From positions 94,693,071 to 94,757,070 of the forward strand of contig NC_084793.1 of the NCBI RefSeq assembly GCF_963169125.1: DNA of 64,000 nucleotides, given 5' to 3'. Below the pieces are notes generated by a model. That model ran no database searches. It was given only the letters and a program-made list of their open reading frames with translations, and was not told the origin of the DNA. The stretch comes from Humulus lupulus. Taxonomy: Eukaryota > Streptophyta > Magnoliopsida > Rosales > Cannabaceae. Shown here piece after piece: positions 1-10,445 of the stretch (positions are counted from its first letter, which is position 1; each line of letters starts with the position of its first letter). The position numbers were made by a program, and so were the translations under genes.

Positions 1-1641
1 ATCACTTCTAAGCACTTTTATTTTCCCTTCCAATTGATTTCAACTTCCTCTTTATATGCTTTAAACACACTAAATGCTTCATCTTTGTTCTTAAGAAAAT
101 AAACATATGAAAGCCTAGAGCAATCATCTATGAAAGTAATAAAATATCTACTTCCTCCTCTAGTCAACATACCATTTAGTTCACATAAATCACTATGTAT
201 CAAATCGAACAAGTTAGAATTTCTATCAACACTTGGAAAATGTTTTTTTTTAACCATTTTAGATTTTACACATAGAATTTTAGATTTTACAAACAGTTCA
301 CACTTATCATGCTCAACATTTTCACAATTAATCAATCCACATTTAATTGTGCTAAATTCTATATGTTCAAGTCTAACATGCCACAAAGTAATAGAATTTG
401 AGTCAAGCATATAACAAGAAGATTTAGAAGCTTTATTGTTCATATCATCAATATAGGTACAAATTTTAAACATGCCATCACAAGCATATCTCTTCCCCAC
501 AAAAAAGTTCCCCTTTGACAAAGTAAGCTTGTCAGAATCTATCACAACCTTGATTCCCAATTTGCCAAGTAAATTGTCACTCACAAGGCTTCTACCCATT
601 TCTGGTATATACAAAGCATTAGGCAGTATAACCTTATTGCCAAAAGTGAAGAATAGATCAATTTTTTCATTGCCTTCAACCTTGGACCTTTTCTCATTGC
701 CTATTTGGATTTCATGCCCTTCCTTTGAAGTCAAGGGTCTTGAATAGAGATCTATCACAAGTATCATAAAAACAACCTTTTACCTTTCCATGTATGACAT
801 TAATCTCATTTAGTGTTGCCACTAACTCTTCTTCGGTTGAATTAACCATTGAATCATTATTGTTGCTCCGCTTGAACCTATAATCCCTTGTAAAGTGGCT
901 ATTCTTGCCACACACAAAGCGAGGTCATTTGGAACTCTTGAATTGACCTTCATTCTTCTTAGGTCATAAGGGTTTGTAACTCTTGCCTTTAAGCTTCCCA
1001 ATTCCTTTGCCTTTGTTGTTGTTGGGATGTTTAGCCACCACATTGGCCTTAGAAGTCTCTCCATTAGGTTCCTCCACGTTCTTATCTCTAGAACGTGATT
1101 CCTCCTCAATCCTCAAGTGTTTGAGAATTTTCTCCAAGGAAATCTCCTCATTCTTGTGGACGATTGTCTTTCTATAGCCCCTCCAAGATTGAGGCAACTT
1201 GGCTATGATAACACCAACAAGGAATTGTTCTGATAATACAATATTAAGGGTAGATAGTTTATTTACAATAATTTGTAATTTATGAATTTGGGGTAGAAGG
1301 GGTTTCACATCATAAAACTTAAATTTCATACATTGAGTAATAGGGAATTTATTTGTACATTCTTCTTTTGCTTTGTATTTGTTCTCAAATTCTTTCCAAA
1401 TCTCCTTAGCGGTCTTTGTGTTGGTATTAAAATCATACAATTGATCTGAGAGAGCATTGAGAATGTGACCCCTACATATAATTTCATCTTCTACACGTTT
1501 CTTCCTTTCTTTGATGACTTCATGAGTGTCATCTTCCTTGTCTAGAATGTATAACACCTTGACATTAGTTAGCAAAAATCTAATCTCATCTTGCCAACAC
1601 ACAAAATTAGTACCATCAAATCTAACAAAGTCTTGTGTCAT
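1..1641 (-). pseudogene. Ty1/copia gag-pol remnant, 5' part, cut by window edge
   Basis: Retrotransposon polyprotein read leftwards from an ATG at 1641. Residues 1 to about 225 form a copia gag (UBN2/Retrotran_gag_2 type; starts MTQDFVRFDGTNF). It ends in an in-frame TGA at 964, with a second TGA near 930. The zinc knuckle near 880-910 is broken: in CX2CX4HX4C the first Cys reads Arg and the last reads Tyr. The protease is short and its D-T-G motif appears as DTC. A frameshift between about 712 and 767 leads into 18-767, which holds the gag-pre-integrase domain (WHVRLEH, one Cys of the expected pair missing) and the start of the integrase core with its first two Asp (HSDL and IDDCS). A stop lies at 18. 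RT and RNase H would lie left of the window. Not functional; family assignment is secure, lineage is not. Confidence 0.9.
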
Positions 1642-2309
1642 AAATTTCAAGGCCGAAATTGAAGATGATTCTTTCGCAATGATGTATATTAGAGAATAGA
1701 AAATTTGATTGTTGGGAGGGAGTGAGATTACACCATCACAATAATAAGAATCTACACACAATTATTCTTGATAGAGTCCATTAAAATATTATGATAGAAT
1801 GAAGCAAACCCTAGTTGTAGAACAAACTCTTGGATCTTCTTGCAAGCTTCGAACCCTTGGTAGAATCACCACTTGAATCATTTATTGATGAGAATCCAAA
1901 CCAAGGCTTTTGCATAAGATGTATCATTGCCCAAATTATCTATTTACTAGCCCTCGATAGATGCTTGAGGCTTTCTCTAGTAGGAAAGGGAATTGAGATT
2001 GAACAAGCCTTGAAATTCCCAAAGACAAGCAGATTATTTTGTGAATTTCTTGGAGAAAACCTATGATCTTGAGAGCTATAGAGAGAGGGAGAGGTGTTAG
2101 AGAGAGATTTGAAAGAGTGATCAAGTTTATCAAAGCACTAAGAGAACCCTGTTATAGTGTAGGCACTGTCATTAAGTCCAACCAATAGGATTGGAGCTTT
2201 TAAACAAATCATTTGGTGCTTAAAATATGTGTCTATACAGACATGCCAGGCAATGCATGGCCTGTATATATGCGATGCATTGTTTCCAGGCGATGCATAG
2301 CCTGCTAAG
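1642..2309 (-). other. Leader/LTR-like DNA upstream of the copia gag
   Basis: No gene is seen. By position this should hold the 5' leader and perhaps part of the 5' LTR of the copia remnant, but I find no tRNA-Met primer site and no second LTR copy, so no boundary can be placed. The right end (2240-2309) holds GATGCAT palindromes and is the site where the next element inserted. Confidence 0.4.
2248..2303. repeat. Two near-perfect GATGCAT palindromes
   Basis: AGGCAATGCATGGCCT (2248-2263) and AGGCGATGCATAGCCT (2288-2303) are each 14/16 self-complementary, with another GCGATGCAT between them at about 2272-2280. A matching hairpin lies on the far side of the LTR element at 6484-6513. Before that insertion these formed one short cluster. 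Confidence 0.75.
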
Positions 2310-3388
2310 TGTAAATTTTGGCCTTGAGGGCATGTTACAAGCTAGGTTGGTGCTCGGTCAAAGGCGCAAGCTGGTGAGCATGTTGGTGCCTAGTTTGTAC
2401 AGTAGTGGCATTTTCATAAATATCTTCAATATTGCCCGAAAATGGATAGGACTTGATAGTTCCCATATTGATGGATCAATGGACGTAAAGGCGCAATCAG
2501 ATTTAGGAGATTCAGAGAATTAGTGAGATGAGAGCCAAATATGTGTCCCAAGCAAAAATCATATATGTTGTTGGTAGAAGGCTAAAAGCTCAAAAGGCTC
2601 TTTGTAGGGGGAGCACCTGGTGTCAGCTCTCCATGACCCCTTAACGCAGGTGCGTCAAGTGAGATACTACTAGTTGGGAGGACTAGTAGATTGAGCGTAT
2701 GAGGACCACAAGAGGGCTCATATGTCTCCATGAGTAGGAGTACTCATGGACATTACCAAGCCTCCCCGGTAGTGCGCCAAAGTTTGCTACCAGAGGTTTA
2801 TGGGTATGGCTCCCTTGGCTTGTCGGGATGCCGCTTGCACGGAACGTGGCCCAAACCTCCGAGAGACATCATGGTGCACTATGCTTGAGTAGGACAGAGG
2901 TCCAGTGTGTGCTACTAGTCTGATAGGTAGTCTTGGGGGCCTGCCAACATGAGTGACAACATGGTGCCTTAAGGATTGGACCATGGACGGATGAGAGTCC
3001 TTGGGCCGTGATGGGAGCTCTTCAAAAGGTATCGAATGGGGCATGCGAGAGGCGTTGGCACGTGTGCTTGGTGTTGGCTCTTGGCCCCATATGCTACCTT
3101 GGCTTGTGAATGTTTGGGTGAGCATCGGTGTTGGAATTTTCCTTGCCATAGTGAGAACCTATTGACAGTGTGAGTATCTTGGCTAAAGAGCCTCAATGCA
3201 TGGATGCACTCATAGATCCTTGATATCGTGACTCAGTAAGAGTTGTTCGAGAGACGAAAGTGTGCAAAGGCATACATTCGAGTGAAAAATGTGCCCATTG
3301 TTATTCAAATGTTTGGATGGCTAACCTTGGCTTAGAGGAGTCAAGGTGCCACACAGGCATTTCTGCTGTCAAATGTCAGCCTGTGATA
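2310..3388 (+). repeat. 5' LTR of the non-autonomous element
   Basis: Begins TGTAAATTTTGG and ends TGTGATA, where the 3' LTR copy keeps TGTGACA. Similar to 5349-6481 along its length, but it lacks about 78 bp present there (5901-5978), next to a short GTGCAC/GTCCAC microhomology. Confidence 0.85.
2667..2750 (+). other. Cluster of three inverted repeats in the 5' LTR
   Basis: CTACTAGT/ACTAGTAG (2667-2674 and 2682-2689, loop TGGGAGG); CGTATGAG/CTCATATG (2696-2703 and 2717-2724, one G-U pair); TCCATGAGTA/TACTCATGGA (2727-2736 and 2741-2750, loop GGAG). They are nearly adjacent and would form consecutive hairpins in LTR RNA. Confidence 0.7.
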
Positions 3389-5348
3389 GTTGGTATCAGA
3401 GCCAGGATCATCTCATGTTGGGGTGAACATGGTTGGCCCATCCTAGAGTGGATGTAGGCGCAGAGAAGGATCAAGAAGGTCCAGATGCTTGAAAATATGT
3501 TGTTGAGCCTTTTAGTCACCTAGAAATGATTAGTATGTTATGATAGGATGAGACTTGGTTGCTCTTCTTCGTGGGAAGACTGGACATCCTAGAGAGGGGA
3601 CAAGATATGGCTGCTTCAAATCAGAAATTCAGGGATGCTAGAAAGACAACTACCAAAGGCGATTGTGGATAGGTGCTACATTAGATTTGGAACTTGTTGA
3701 AATGAGACAAGGTTTGATTGAAAGGTCAAGGTTGTATACTTGGTTCACTATTTCAGGTTTGCTGAGTGATAGTGTAAGTCACACGGAGGGCTGTTGTTGA
3801 AAAGGGAACTTGTACGTGAGAGTGTGGAAGCATGATAGTTGCCATCAAATGCTTTGTAGTCACGATAGTGGTCGAGAGTGGAAAAATTTGAGAAATCAGA
3901 TAAACATGAACATGACACACTTCAGTTGCTACTTGTGTGCAAGAAGGCATCACATGAAGACCAAGGTGGCAGATGTCGCAATTGTCAGAGGATAATCATA
4001 CTTGGAAGTGTTTGCATGTTATCTTGTTTTGACCCGGAGGGGAGGCGCCGAGACAATGGAGTGGGACATGCTGGCTCACAGAGATGTTAACTGGTGTGAG
4101 AAACACTAAGACATTGTAGGAAATGCTAAGTTGTGGAATGTATCCATCAAAGGCCGGCATGGTCGAGTAGACCGCGCGTGGAGGTCATAATAGTACTAGA
4201 GTTTCTTGAGTAAAAGTCGTTAATACTAAGGTGAAAGTCATTACCTAGGCCAGTTAGGGTGAAATTTGTTAAGATTCATGTACTAAGGTAACATCAGTGC
4301 AACATTTGCCTAAGGTGAAAGTCAGCAGGACTCATGTACTAAGAAAACGTAGAAATGTCAAGAAGCGAAGAGTCAGAATGACCAAGGCATTAGTTCAACT
4401 TCAGACCTCAAGGGTGAGTTAGTGTGCAGTCAAGTTGGTCATGATTCAACAAACCATCTAAATTTAGGCAAGGTTGATTTGCGGGTAGAACTTGAGGCAT
4501 GATGCTGAGAGTTAGCATGAGCACGAGCCAGAAGGTAGTGTAGTGGTTTTGAATGATGTAAGATCATTGGCCACATTGTAGAAGATCAGAGGAGAAGTTA
4601 TGCTTATGGTCAGGAGTGTCCATTTTGTTTCAAGTCATGGGTATGAAGAATGGCTGGAGGGCCAAAAGTCTGAGAGACTACTTCGCGAAGTCTGTGTGCA
4701 AGGCTACACTAGATACTACATAAAGGTTACAGTTGGCATGAGTGCAACGTCCGGTAGTGAATGCATCTAAACTATCTACTGCAACAATAGTGTTGGGTTG
4801 AATTTCCATCAGAATGGTGAAGAATCCATAGAGTTGGCTTACGACATGTCCAGAGGGACTTGTCTAAGAGAGACATGCCTTCAAGTGGGAGGATGTTTCT
4901 TAGGTACATTTGGGAATGGTTGGTTTGCGAAACTTACCCTGAGGGGTGCACCTTACTTTGTCCTTGGCAATTGGATTAGGCATTGGACAGCTGGCGGAGA
5001 AGCTTCAATCAGAGGACGTGTTGAATTCGAGGTCGGTGTTGCAAGGGATACTTGGATGACTGGAGGGACGTCGTGATGGACTCAGGGGAGTTCATGTGTG
5101 CAAGGAGTATTCGAGTGCAGAGGCACTACTTTATGAAAGAATTCTAAATAGCGATGATGGAATGAGGACTTTGATCGAGTCCAAGGGTGGACATGGAAGA
5201 TCATCACCAAGTGGGTGGTTCTACAATGGTAGAGGGACTAGTGCAGATTTAAGATTTGGAAGAAGCATGGAGTGAGCTTAGGACTTGAGGAAAGAAGATT
5301 GGCTAGTGGTCTGTCAATGAGAGCATTGACAATTGAAGTGGCGGAGAG
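3389..5348 (+). other. Internal region of the non-autonomous element, no gene seen
   Basis: About 2 kb without an open frame that resembles gag, protease, RT, RNase H or integrase in any frame; the longest open frames are under 100 codons and look random. Around 4196-4370 a phrase containing ATTCATGTACTAAG / ACTCATGTACTAAG recurs imperfectly. Packaging and dimerisation signals would be expected near the primer site but cannot be identified by eye. Confidence 0.7.
3391..3402 (+). other. Primer binding site (tRNA-iMet type)
   Basis: TGGTATCAGAGC, the 12-mer complementary to the 3' end of plant initiator tRNA-Met, used to prime minus-strand cDNA. It sits 2 bp after the 5' LTR and fixes the element's orientation. 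Confidence 0.9.
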
Positions 5349-6481
5349 TGTAACATGCCAGCCTCGAGGGCATGTTACAATCTAGGTTGGTGCTCAATCA
5401 AAGGCACACACGAGGGTGCAAGCTGGTGAGCATGCTAATGCCTAGTTTGTACGACAGTGGCATTTTCATAAATATCTTCAATATTTCCTGAAAATGGACG
5501 AGACTTGGTAGTACCTAAATTGATGGGTCAATGAACGCAATGGTATAATTAGATTTAGGAGATTTTGAGAATTGGCGAGCTGAGAGACAAATATGTCTCC
5601 CAAGCAATAAAAGCTTAGAAGGCTCTTTGTAGGGGGAGCACCTGGTGTCTGCTCTCCACCACCCCTTGGTGGAGGTGCGTCAAGTGAGAAACTACTAGTT
5701 AGGAGGACTAGTAGGGCGAGCATATGAGGACCATGAGGGGGCTCATATGTCTCCATGAGTAGGAGTGCTCATGGACATTATCGGGCCACCCCGGTAGTGT
5801 GTCGAAGTTTGTTGCCAGAGGTTTATGGGTACGATTCCCTTGGCTTGTCGAGATGCCGCTTGCATGGAACGTGGCCCAAACCTTCGAGAGACGTCATGGT
5901 GCACCATGGACACGGTCTCGACGTGAGATGGCACAGGAAGTCATTTGTGGGACTTGTTGGCATGCAAGCATTGGAGGGTCCACTATGCTTGAGTAGGACA
6001 AAGGTCCAGTGTGTGCTACTAGTTTGACAGCTAGTCTTGAGGGCCTAGCCACATGAGTGATGGCATGGTCCTTGAGGATTGGACCATGGACGGATGAGAG
6101 CCTTGGGCTGTGACGAGAGCTCTTCGGAAGATATCGAATGGGGTATGCGAGAGGCGTTCGCACATCTGCTTGGTGTTGGCTCTTGGCCCCACATGCTACG
6201 TTAGCTTGTGAATGTCTAGGTGAGCATCGGTGTTGGAATTTTCCTTGCCATAGTGAGAACCTATGGACAATGTGAGTGTCTTGGCTAGAGAGTGTCGATG
6301 CATGGATGCACTCAAGAGTGTGACTTGGTAGGAGTTGTTTAAGAGACGAAAGTGTGCAGAGGCACACAATCGAGCGAAAAATGTGCTCATTATTATTTAA
6401 ATGGTTGGGAGGCTAACCTTGGCTCAAATAAGTCAAGGTGTCGAACCGAAATTTTCGTTGTTAGAATGTCAGCTTGTGACA
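5349..6481 (+). repeat. 3' LTR of the non-autonomous element
   Basis: Begins TGTAACATGCC directly after the purine-rich tract and ends CTTGTGACA. It keeps about 78 bp (5901-5978) missing from the 5' copy. Confidence 0.85.
5654..5775 (+). other. Cluster of four inverted repeats in the 3' LTR
   Basis: CTCCACCA/TGGTGGAG (5654-5661 and 5667-5674, loop CCCCT); CTACTAGT/ACTAGTAG (5692-5699 and 5707-5714, loop TAGGAGG); CATATGAG/CTCATATG (5721-5728 and 5742-5749); TCCATGAGTA/TGCTCATGGA (5752-5761 and 5766-5775, loop GGAG, one G-U). The last three have counterparts at the same place in the 5' LTR; the first is degraded there. Confidence 0.75.
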
Positions 6482-6483
6482 CT

Positions 6484-6513
6484 AGGCGATGCGTCGACTA
6501 TTGTGCATCGCCT
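6484..6513. repeat. Perfect 9-bp inverted repeat AGGCGATGC/GCATCGCCT
   Basis: Arms 6484-6492 and 6505-6513 with a 12-bp loop. It continues the GATGCAT palindrome cluster of 2248-2303 across the inserted LTR element. Confidence 0.8.
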
Positions 6514-7855
6514 ACAAGGAGGCGACACAACGCCAATTAGGCAGGTCCAACTTATCAAAAGTGACCTTAAACACCTCCAAATTCTCCCAAAATTTTTAAG
6601 CATCCTTAGATACCTCAATGTATCACTTTGAACCCAAAAACATAATTTTTAAATGCCTACAACAAAATGTTAAATTTCACTTCTTCACTATGTGAAACCA
6701 TTTAGTGTTTTATACCTAGCCTATGTAAGACCACTTTGACTTTGTATTTTAACCAATCCTAACAAGATATGCCTATCCCCTCCCATTGTGAAGAGGTTCA
6801 ACACTTCTTCCCCAAGGTTATGTCGAAGATGTACTACCTTTGGTTGGTTGTTGTCAGGTTAGGGATCTATGTATTATATTGATGATTGATCATTGGCATT
6901 AATTGTGCTATTAAAGATATATATATCATTATTGTAACATGTAATTATTTCAAAATATATATACTTTTCTTAGGTAGTAAGAAACCTTAGTTATTTATCT
7001 CGTGTATTGGCTTGAAGACTTTTATTTTGGACTAAACTTTCTTTGTATTGTGAGATGTCAAAATTCGATGGTGGAAGTTAAGGTTGAGGTTGCTTTTATA
7101 TTTGTCGTTCATGTTTATGATGTGTTAGAGTTGAGGTGGCTATTAAGCTCCTTTATGTGCCTCAATAAGGTTACAAGATCGAGGTCTCAATTTTATGTGT
7201 CTCACTGCCTATAAGATGTTGATGTTAACGTCGAGGTCAAGGTCGAGGTCGAGGTAGAGGTATCCATCACACTTTTTACTTCAATTTCTTCAATGTTTGT
7301 TCATAACCTTAACATATTTGAGCTTTATCATTTCTTTTAATCTTACTATTTCATGTCCAAAATGCAAACTAGGCCTCTAACCATAGTATTTTGGGTATGC
7401 TTTTGTACTTTTTATATCCGGACAGTTAGTTTGGATTTTGGACCTTTGTTCTTGTATCCATTGATTATCATTATTTAGTTTTCTAGACTGGGCTTTGGGC
7501 CTTAACATAGTTTTAATTATTGAAAAATGATTTTTTAACTATTCTATTTAATTTTTTATAAGGTTTTTCCTTTAAAAATATAATTTTTTATTACAAAAAT
7601 ACTCTCTATACTAAAAATCTATTAAATATCTATCACATATATCTATACATACCAAACCGTACAAATGTAAGGAAAAAAACATAACAAAAATTATTACACA
7701 AATAAAAAAAAAGTTTATTATTATTATCATTTATATTAATTTTCTCTATTTTTAAAAGTCAAACACATGTATTTCTATGTTTAAATTCAATGGATCTGTC
7801 ACTGCCAATTTATTAAGTTTGTGAAGTAAATTTCTAACTAATAATTTATACAATC
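6514..7855. other. Non-coding spacer with a short GGTCGA minisatellite
   Basis: No gene seen. Around 7220-7262 the unit GGTCGA(G/A) repeats about six times. From 7500 onward the DNA is strongly AT-rich. Confidence 0.6.
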
Positions 7856-8706
7856 TGCTGACTAGCGTTTTTGCTAACAACTAATTAAACAAAAGCTTAA
7901 AGAAAAGAAGATTCAACACATATTTTTATGTGGTTCAGATTATGGATTAACCCTAGTCCACGAGTCACTTGTATTAGGATGCTAAGAGTTGCACAACTCA
8001 AGTTCTCTTGGGTTTCAGGCATCGTATATGCTCACTCTGAAAGTAGGAATTGGAGGATCCTTTACAATGTGTGCCCTAGCCCTATTTATAGGCTGCTGGG
8101 GTAATTAAGCTCATTAGTTGGAGCTGATTATAGTAATTTCCTCTTAGTGGAAGATTTATTACATGATAAATGAACATTCAAGTAGTAAATGAGCTGATGG
8201 GCTCCAACATATCTTGGTGAGCCCATTGGGAGGAACGTCAACCCACTATTGTGGTGGAGGAAATGTCTTTGACACTACGAGAGTGGTTGATGCACACTTT
8301 CCCATGCCAGACAGCGTTGTGGGATATCCCGTTTGCTACTTGTACGAAGTCGACACCATGATCCATATGACAGTGGTTATCAGAAAGCTGTTTGTGGTCC
8401 AGGATCACTGTGCATGACACCTGACTATCGTTCTCCTGGGCTGGAGAAAGGTCCTCGCAGACCCAGAGGAGATGATGAGGGAGGAGATTGTCTTGTAACT
8501 ATACTTGGAGCACCATCTTGTGACATGGTCCTCGAGAGGTGATGCTTCTAGGAGGTTTACTCTTCTGGTGTTGGTGAACTGCAGTGAAGGACGGGCTTAG
8601 TTCTTGTGGAGCCTAGAATAGGCTCCGAGAGACTTTATTATCTCATGTGGAATCTTAATCATCCCATAAATGTGTCACATGTCATTTGGTGAAAACATGG
8701 ACAACA
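7856..8706 (-). repeat. Decayed solo LTR of Tat type
   Basis: The start (TGCTGACTAGCGTTTTTGC) aligns with the start of the Tat LTR at 9372, and the end (GGACAACA) with that LTR's GTACAACA. The shared phrase CCTAGTCCA(C/A)GAGTCACT lies at the same relative place. On the minus strand a TATA-like CCTATAAATAGGG lies near 8091. No second copy or internal region is nearby, so I call a solo LTR. Flanking CAATC and TAATT could be a decayed duplication (two transitions). Confidence 0.6.
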
Positions 8707-9366
8707 TAATTCAATTATATATAACATAATATTTGTTAATGTAATTTGATTGATTTTTTTGTCGGGTATGATTTGGTTGATTGATATGCTTATTTATGTA
8801 AAATTTATTATTATGGAAAATGTTTTGCATCACAATTGAATTCCCCACCTGAGTTAATTTGGAAACTTTTTATTGTTACAATGGATTAAAAAGCTGCAAC
8901 TCGTCCGAATTCTTTTCAAAAAATCCAATTGCAAGGAGCCAACTGGCCCGTAATTGTGCTCGTCCTCGGGACACATAACACAACTCTTTTTAATCCCTAT
9001 GAAGGAATATTTTAATTAAAGCTATTATTTTTATTTCACTTATTTTTTTACCCATATTACTCTTATAATTCTATTTATTTAAACCAAACAATACTTTTTT
9101 TTAATAATTCAGTTTCGATTAGTTTTCCAGTAATTATATTGAAGGAAAATTACTATTTTGACCCCTCAATTTAAGACAATTACCAAGTTCAACATTAATT
9201 TTTCCAAATTTTTTTTTTATGTTATTATAAACAATAAAAAAATGGCTCCTACACTTGTTTTTAGTCAAAATTTAATTGAAAAAACAAAAAATGTCCTCAT
9301 TTAAAATTCACTAATATTTTTATTTTTTTATTTAGTAAACTTTAAATTTAAAAGGAAAAAAATAAA
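8707..9366. other. AT-rich spacer, no gene seen
   Basis: Homopolymer-rich AT sequence between the decayed solo LTR and the Tat element; no open frame, repeat family or regulatory signal stands out. Confidence 0.6.
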
Positions 9367-9371
9367 ACTAT

Positions 9372-10010
9372 TGTTGACGCGATTTTTCGCTAACAATGGG
9401 ATTAAGAAATCCGATTAGAGAGATTAAACTTGATAATAAATGGTAAATGTAAACTCACAATTTTTTTACGTGGTTAAAATCCACCTAGTCCAAGAGTCAC
9501 TCTTATTCTTCTTAGCAGAGTTTTGGCATACAAGATGTCAGCCCATTTTTACTGTCAATTCCCCTTATATTTATAGGAAATTATGATGGACAGTATTAGA
9601 TAACTGTAATATAAATGGTAACATATAGGATTGAGTAATTTCCCAAATAAATGGATACATAAATACCCCAATTAAGCCTATTGTCATTTACATCAATCAA
9701 TAAACTTATTGCGCCTATTGGGCATCCGAGTTTGTAGGGATTCTTCCATGTGCGTCTTTGAACTTCCTCAAGCTAGATGCCACCCTCGAACTGGATATAA
9801 CTAGAGCAGGACGATATGACTCAGATAATACTCAGACTTAATGAAGGCGATCTGGACCTGGATATACTCAGAATTAATACTCAGTGACACAACCTCGACC
9901 AGTTTGACTTGGAGTTAGCAAGACATCTTCGAAGTCTTCCATCCTTTATTTATTATGTGCCAACTGTACCTCGAGCAAGATATTTGAACTCGTGTTTTTA
10001 GGGTACAACA
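9372..10010 (-). repeat. Tat 3' LTR
   Basis: On the plus strand it runs TGTTGACGCG...GGGTACAACA, 639 bp. It is shorter than the 725-bp partner at 52033-52757 because of indels. The minus strand has a TATA-like box near 9570 (revcomp of TATATTTATAGG). Confidence 0.9.
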
Positions 10011-10020
10011 TTTGCCTCCC
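10011..10020 (-). other. Tat polypurine tract
   Basis: TTTGCCTCCC on the plus strand is GGGAGGCAAA on the element's sense strand, directly abutting the 3' LTR as expected for the plus-strand primer. Confidence 0.8.
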
Positions 10021-10274
10021 AAGTTCCTGCTCATGCATGACGTCACTTCTGACATGCACAGTAAGGGCTTTTTGGCTTTTGTCATGAGAAAATGTGCCCA
10101 CCTACCCACTCGAGTATAGGACACGTGTCTGCTTGCTATAGGCGTCTGTTCGTGTTTCAAGTACTGTGACAGTTGTCTTGTCAATTTATCGCCGTTATTT
10201 GGTTCATTTAATTCTGACCCTCGGATATCTACCTGCTTCAATCGTGTGGCTCAGATTTGACCCCAAATTTGATG

Positions 10275-10282
10275 TATAAATA
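10275..10282 (+). promoter_or_regulatory. TATA box of the antisense transcription unit in Tat
   Basis: TATAAATA on the plus strand, followed after about 30 bp by a pyrimidine-rich leader typical of plant 5' UTRs (TTTCCTTTCTTACTTCTCTC). It lies between the polypurine tract and the aORF, opposite to gag-pol, and is best read as the aORF promoter. Its activity is inference. Confidence 0.6.
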
Positions 10283-10445
10283 GGAGAACAAGGCATGTCG
10301 TTCACTATCTTTGCTTTCAAATTTTCCTTTCTTACTTCTCTCAAAAAATTCTCAGAAACCCTTTTAAGTTTCTTCCCTCTCAGAAATCCCTCCAACGGTT
10401 ATCTCCCAGTTTCTGCATTCTTTGTAGTCCTTCGTCATTTTACAA

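Larger units (their letters stand above)
2310..6481 (+). mobile_element. Non-autonomous LTR retrotransposon (LARD/TRIM-like), 4.2 kb
   Basis: Two direct copies of a roughly 1.1-kb LTR (2310-3388 and 5349-6481) flank a 1.96-kb interior without a polyprotein. A tRNA-iMet-type primer site lies 2 bp inside the 5' LTR and a purine-rich GGCGGAGAG immediately precedes the 3' LTR, so the element is in plus orientation. The flanking 5-mers CTAAG (2305-2309) and CTAGG (6482-6486) look like a target-site duplication with one transition. Size, primer site and lack of gag-pol fit a non-autonomous element mobilised in trans, probably by a Ty3/gypsy partner; the partner cannot be named from this window. Confidence 0.85.

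Noticed and set aside
2333..2340. TGTTACAA as the start of the 5' LTR
   Set aside because: Similarity of the two LTRs begins earlier, the purine tract ends just before 5349, and only the 2310/5349 start gives a matching flanking 5-mer.
5755..6390. Overlapping open frames on both strands, up to 157 codons
   Set aside because: They sit in the LTR of the non-autonomous element and match no known domain; the matching frames in the other LTR are broken.
8214..8542. Overlapping short open frames on both strands
   Set aside because: They fall inside the decayed Tat-type solo LTR; no homology or codon signal.
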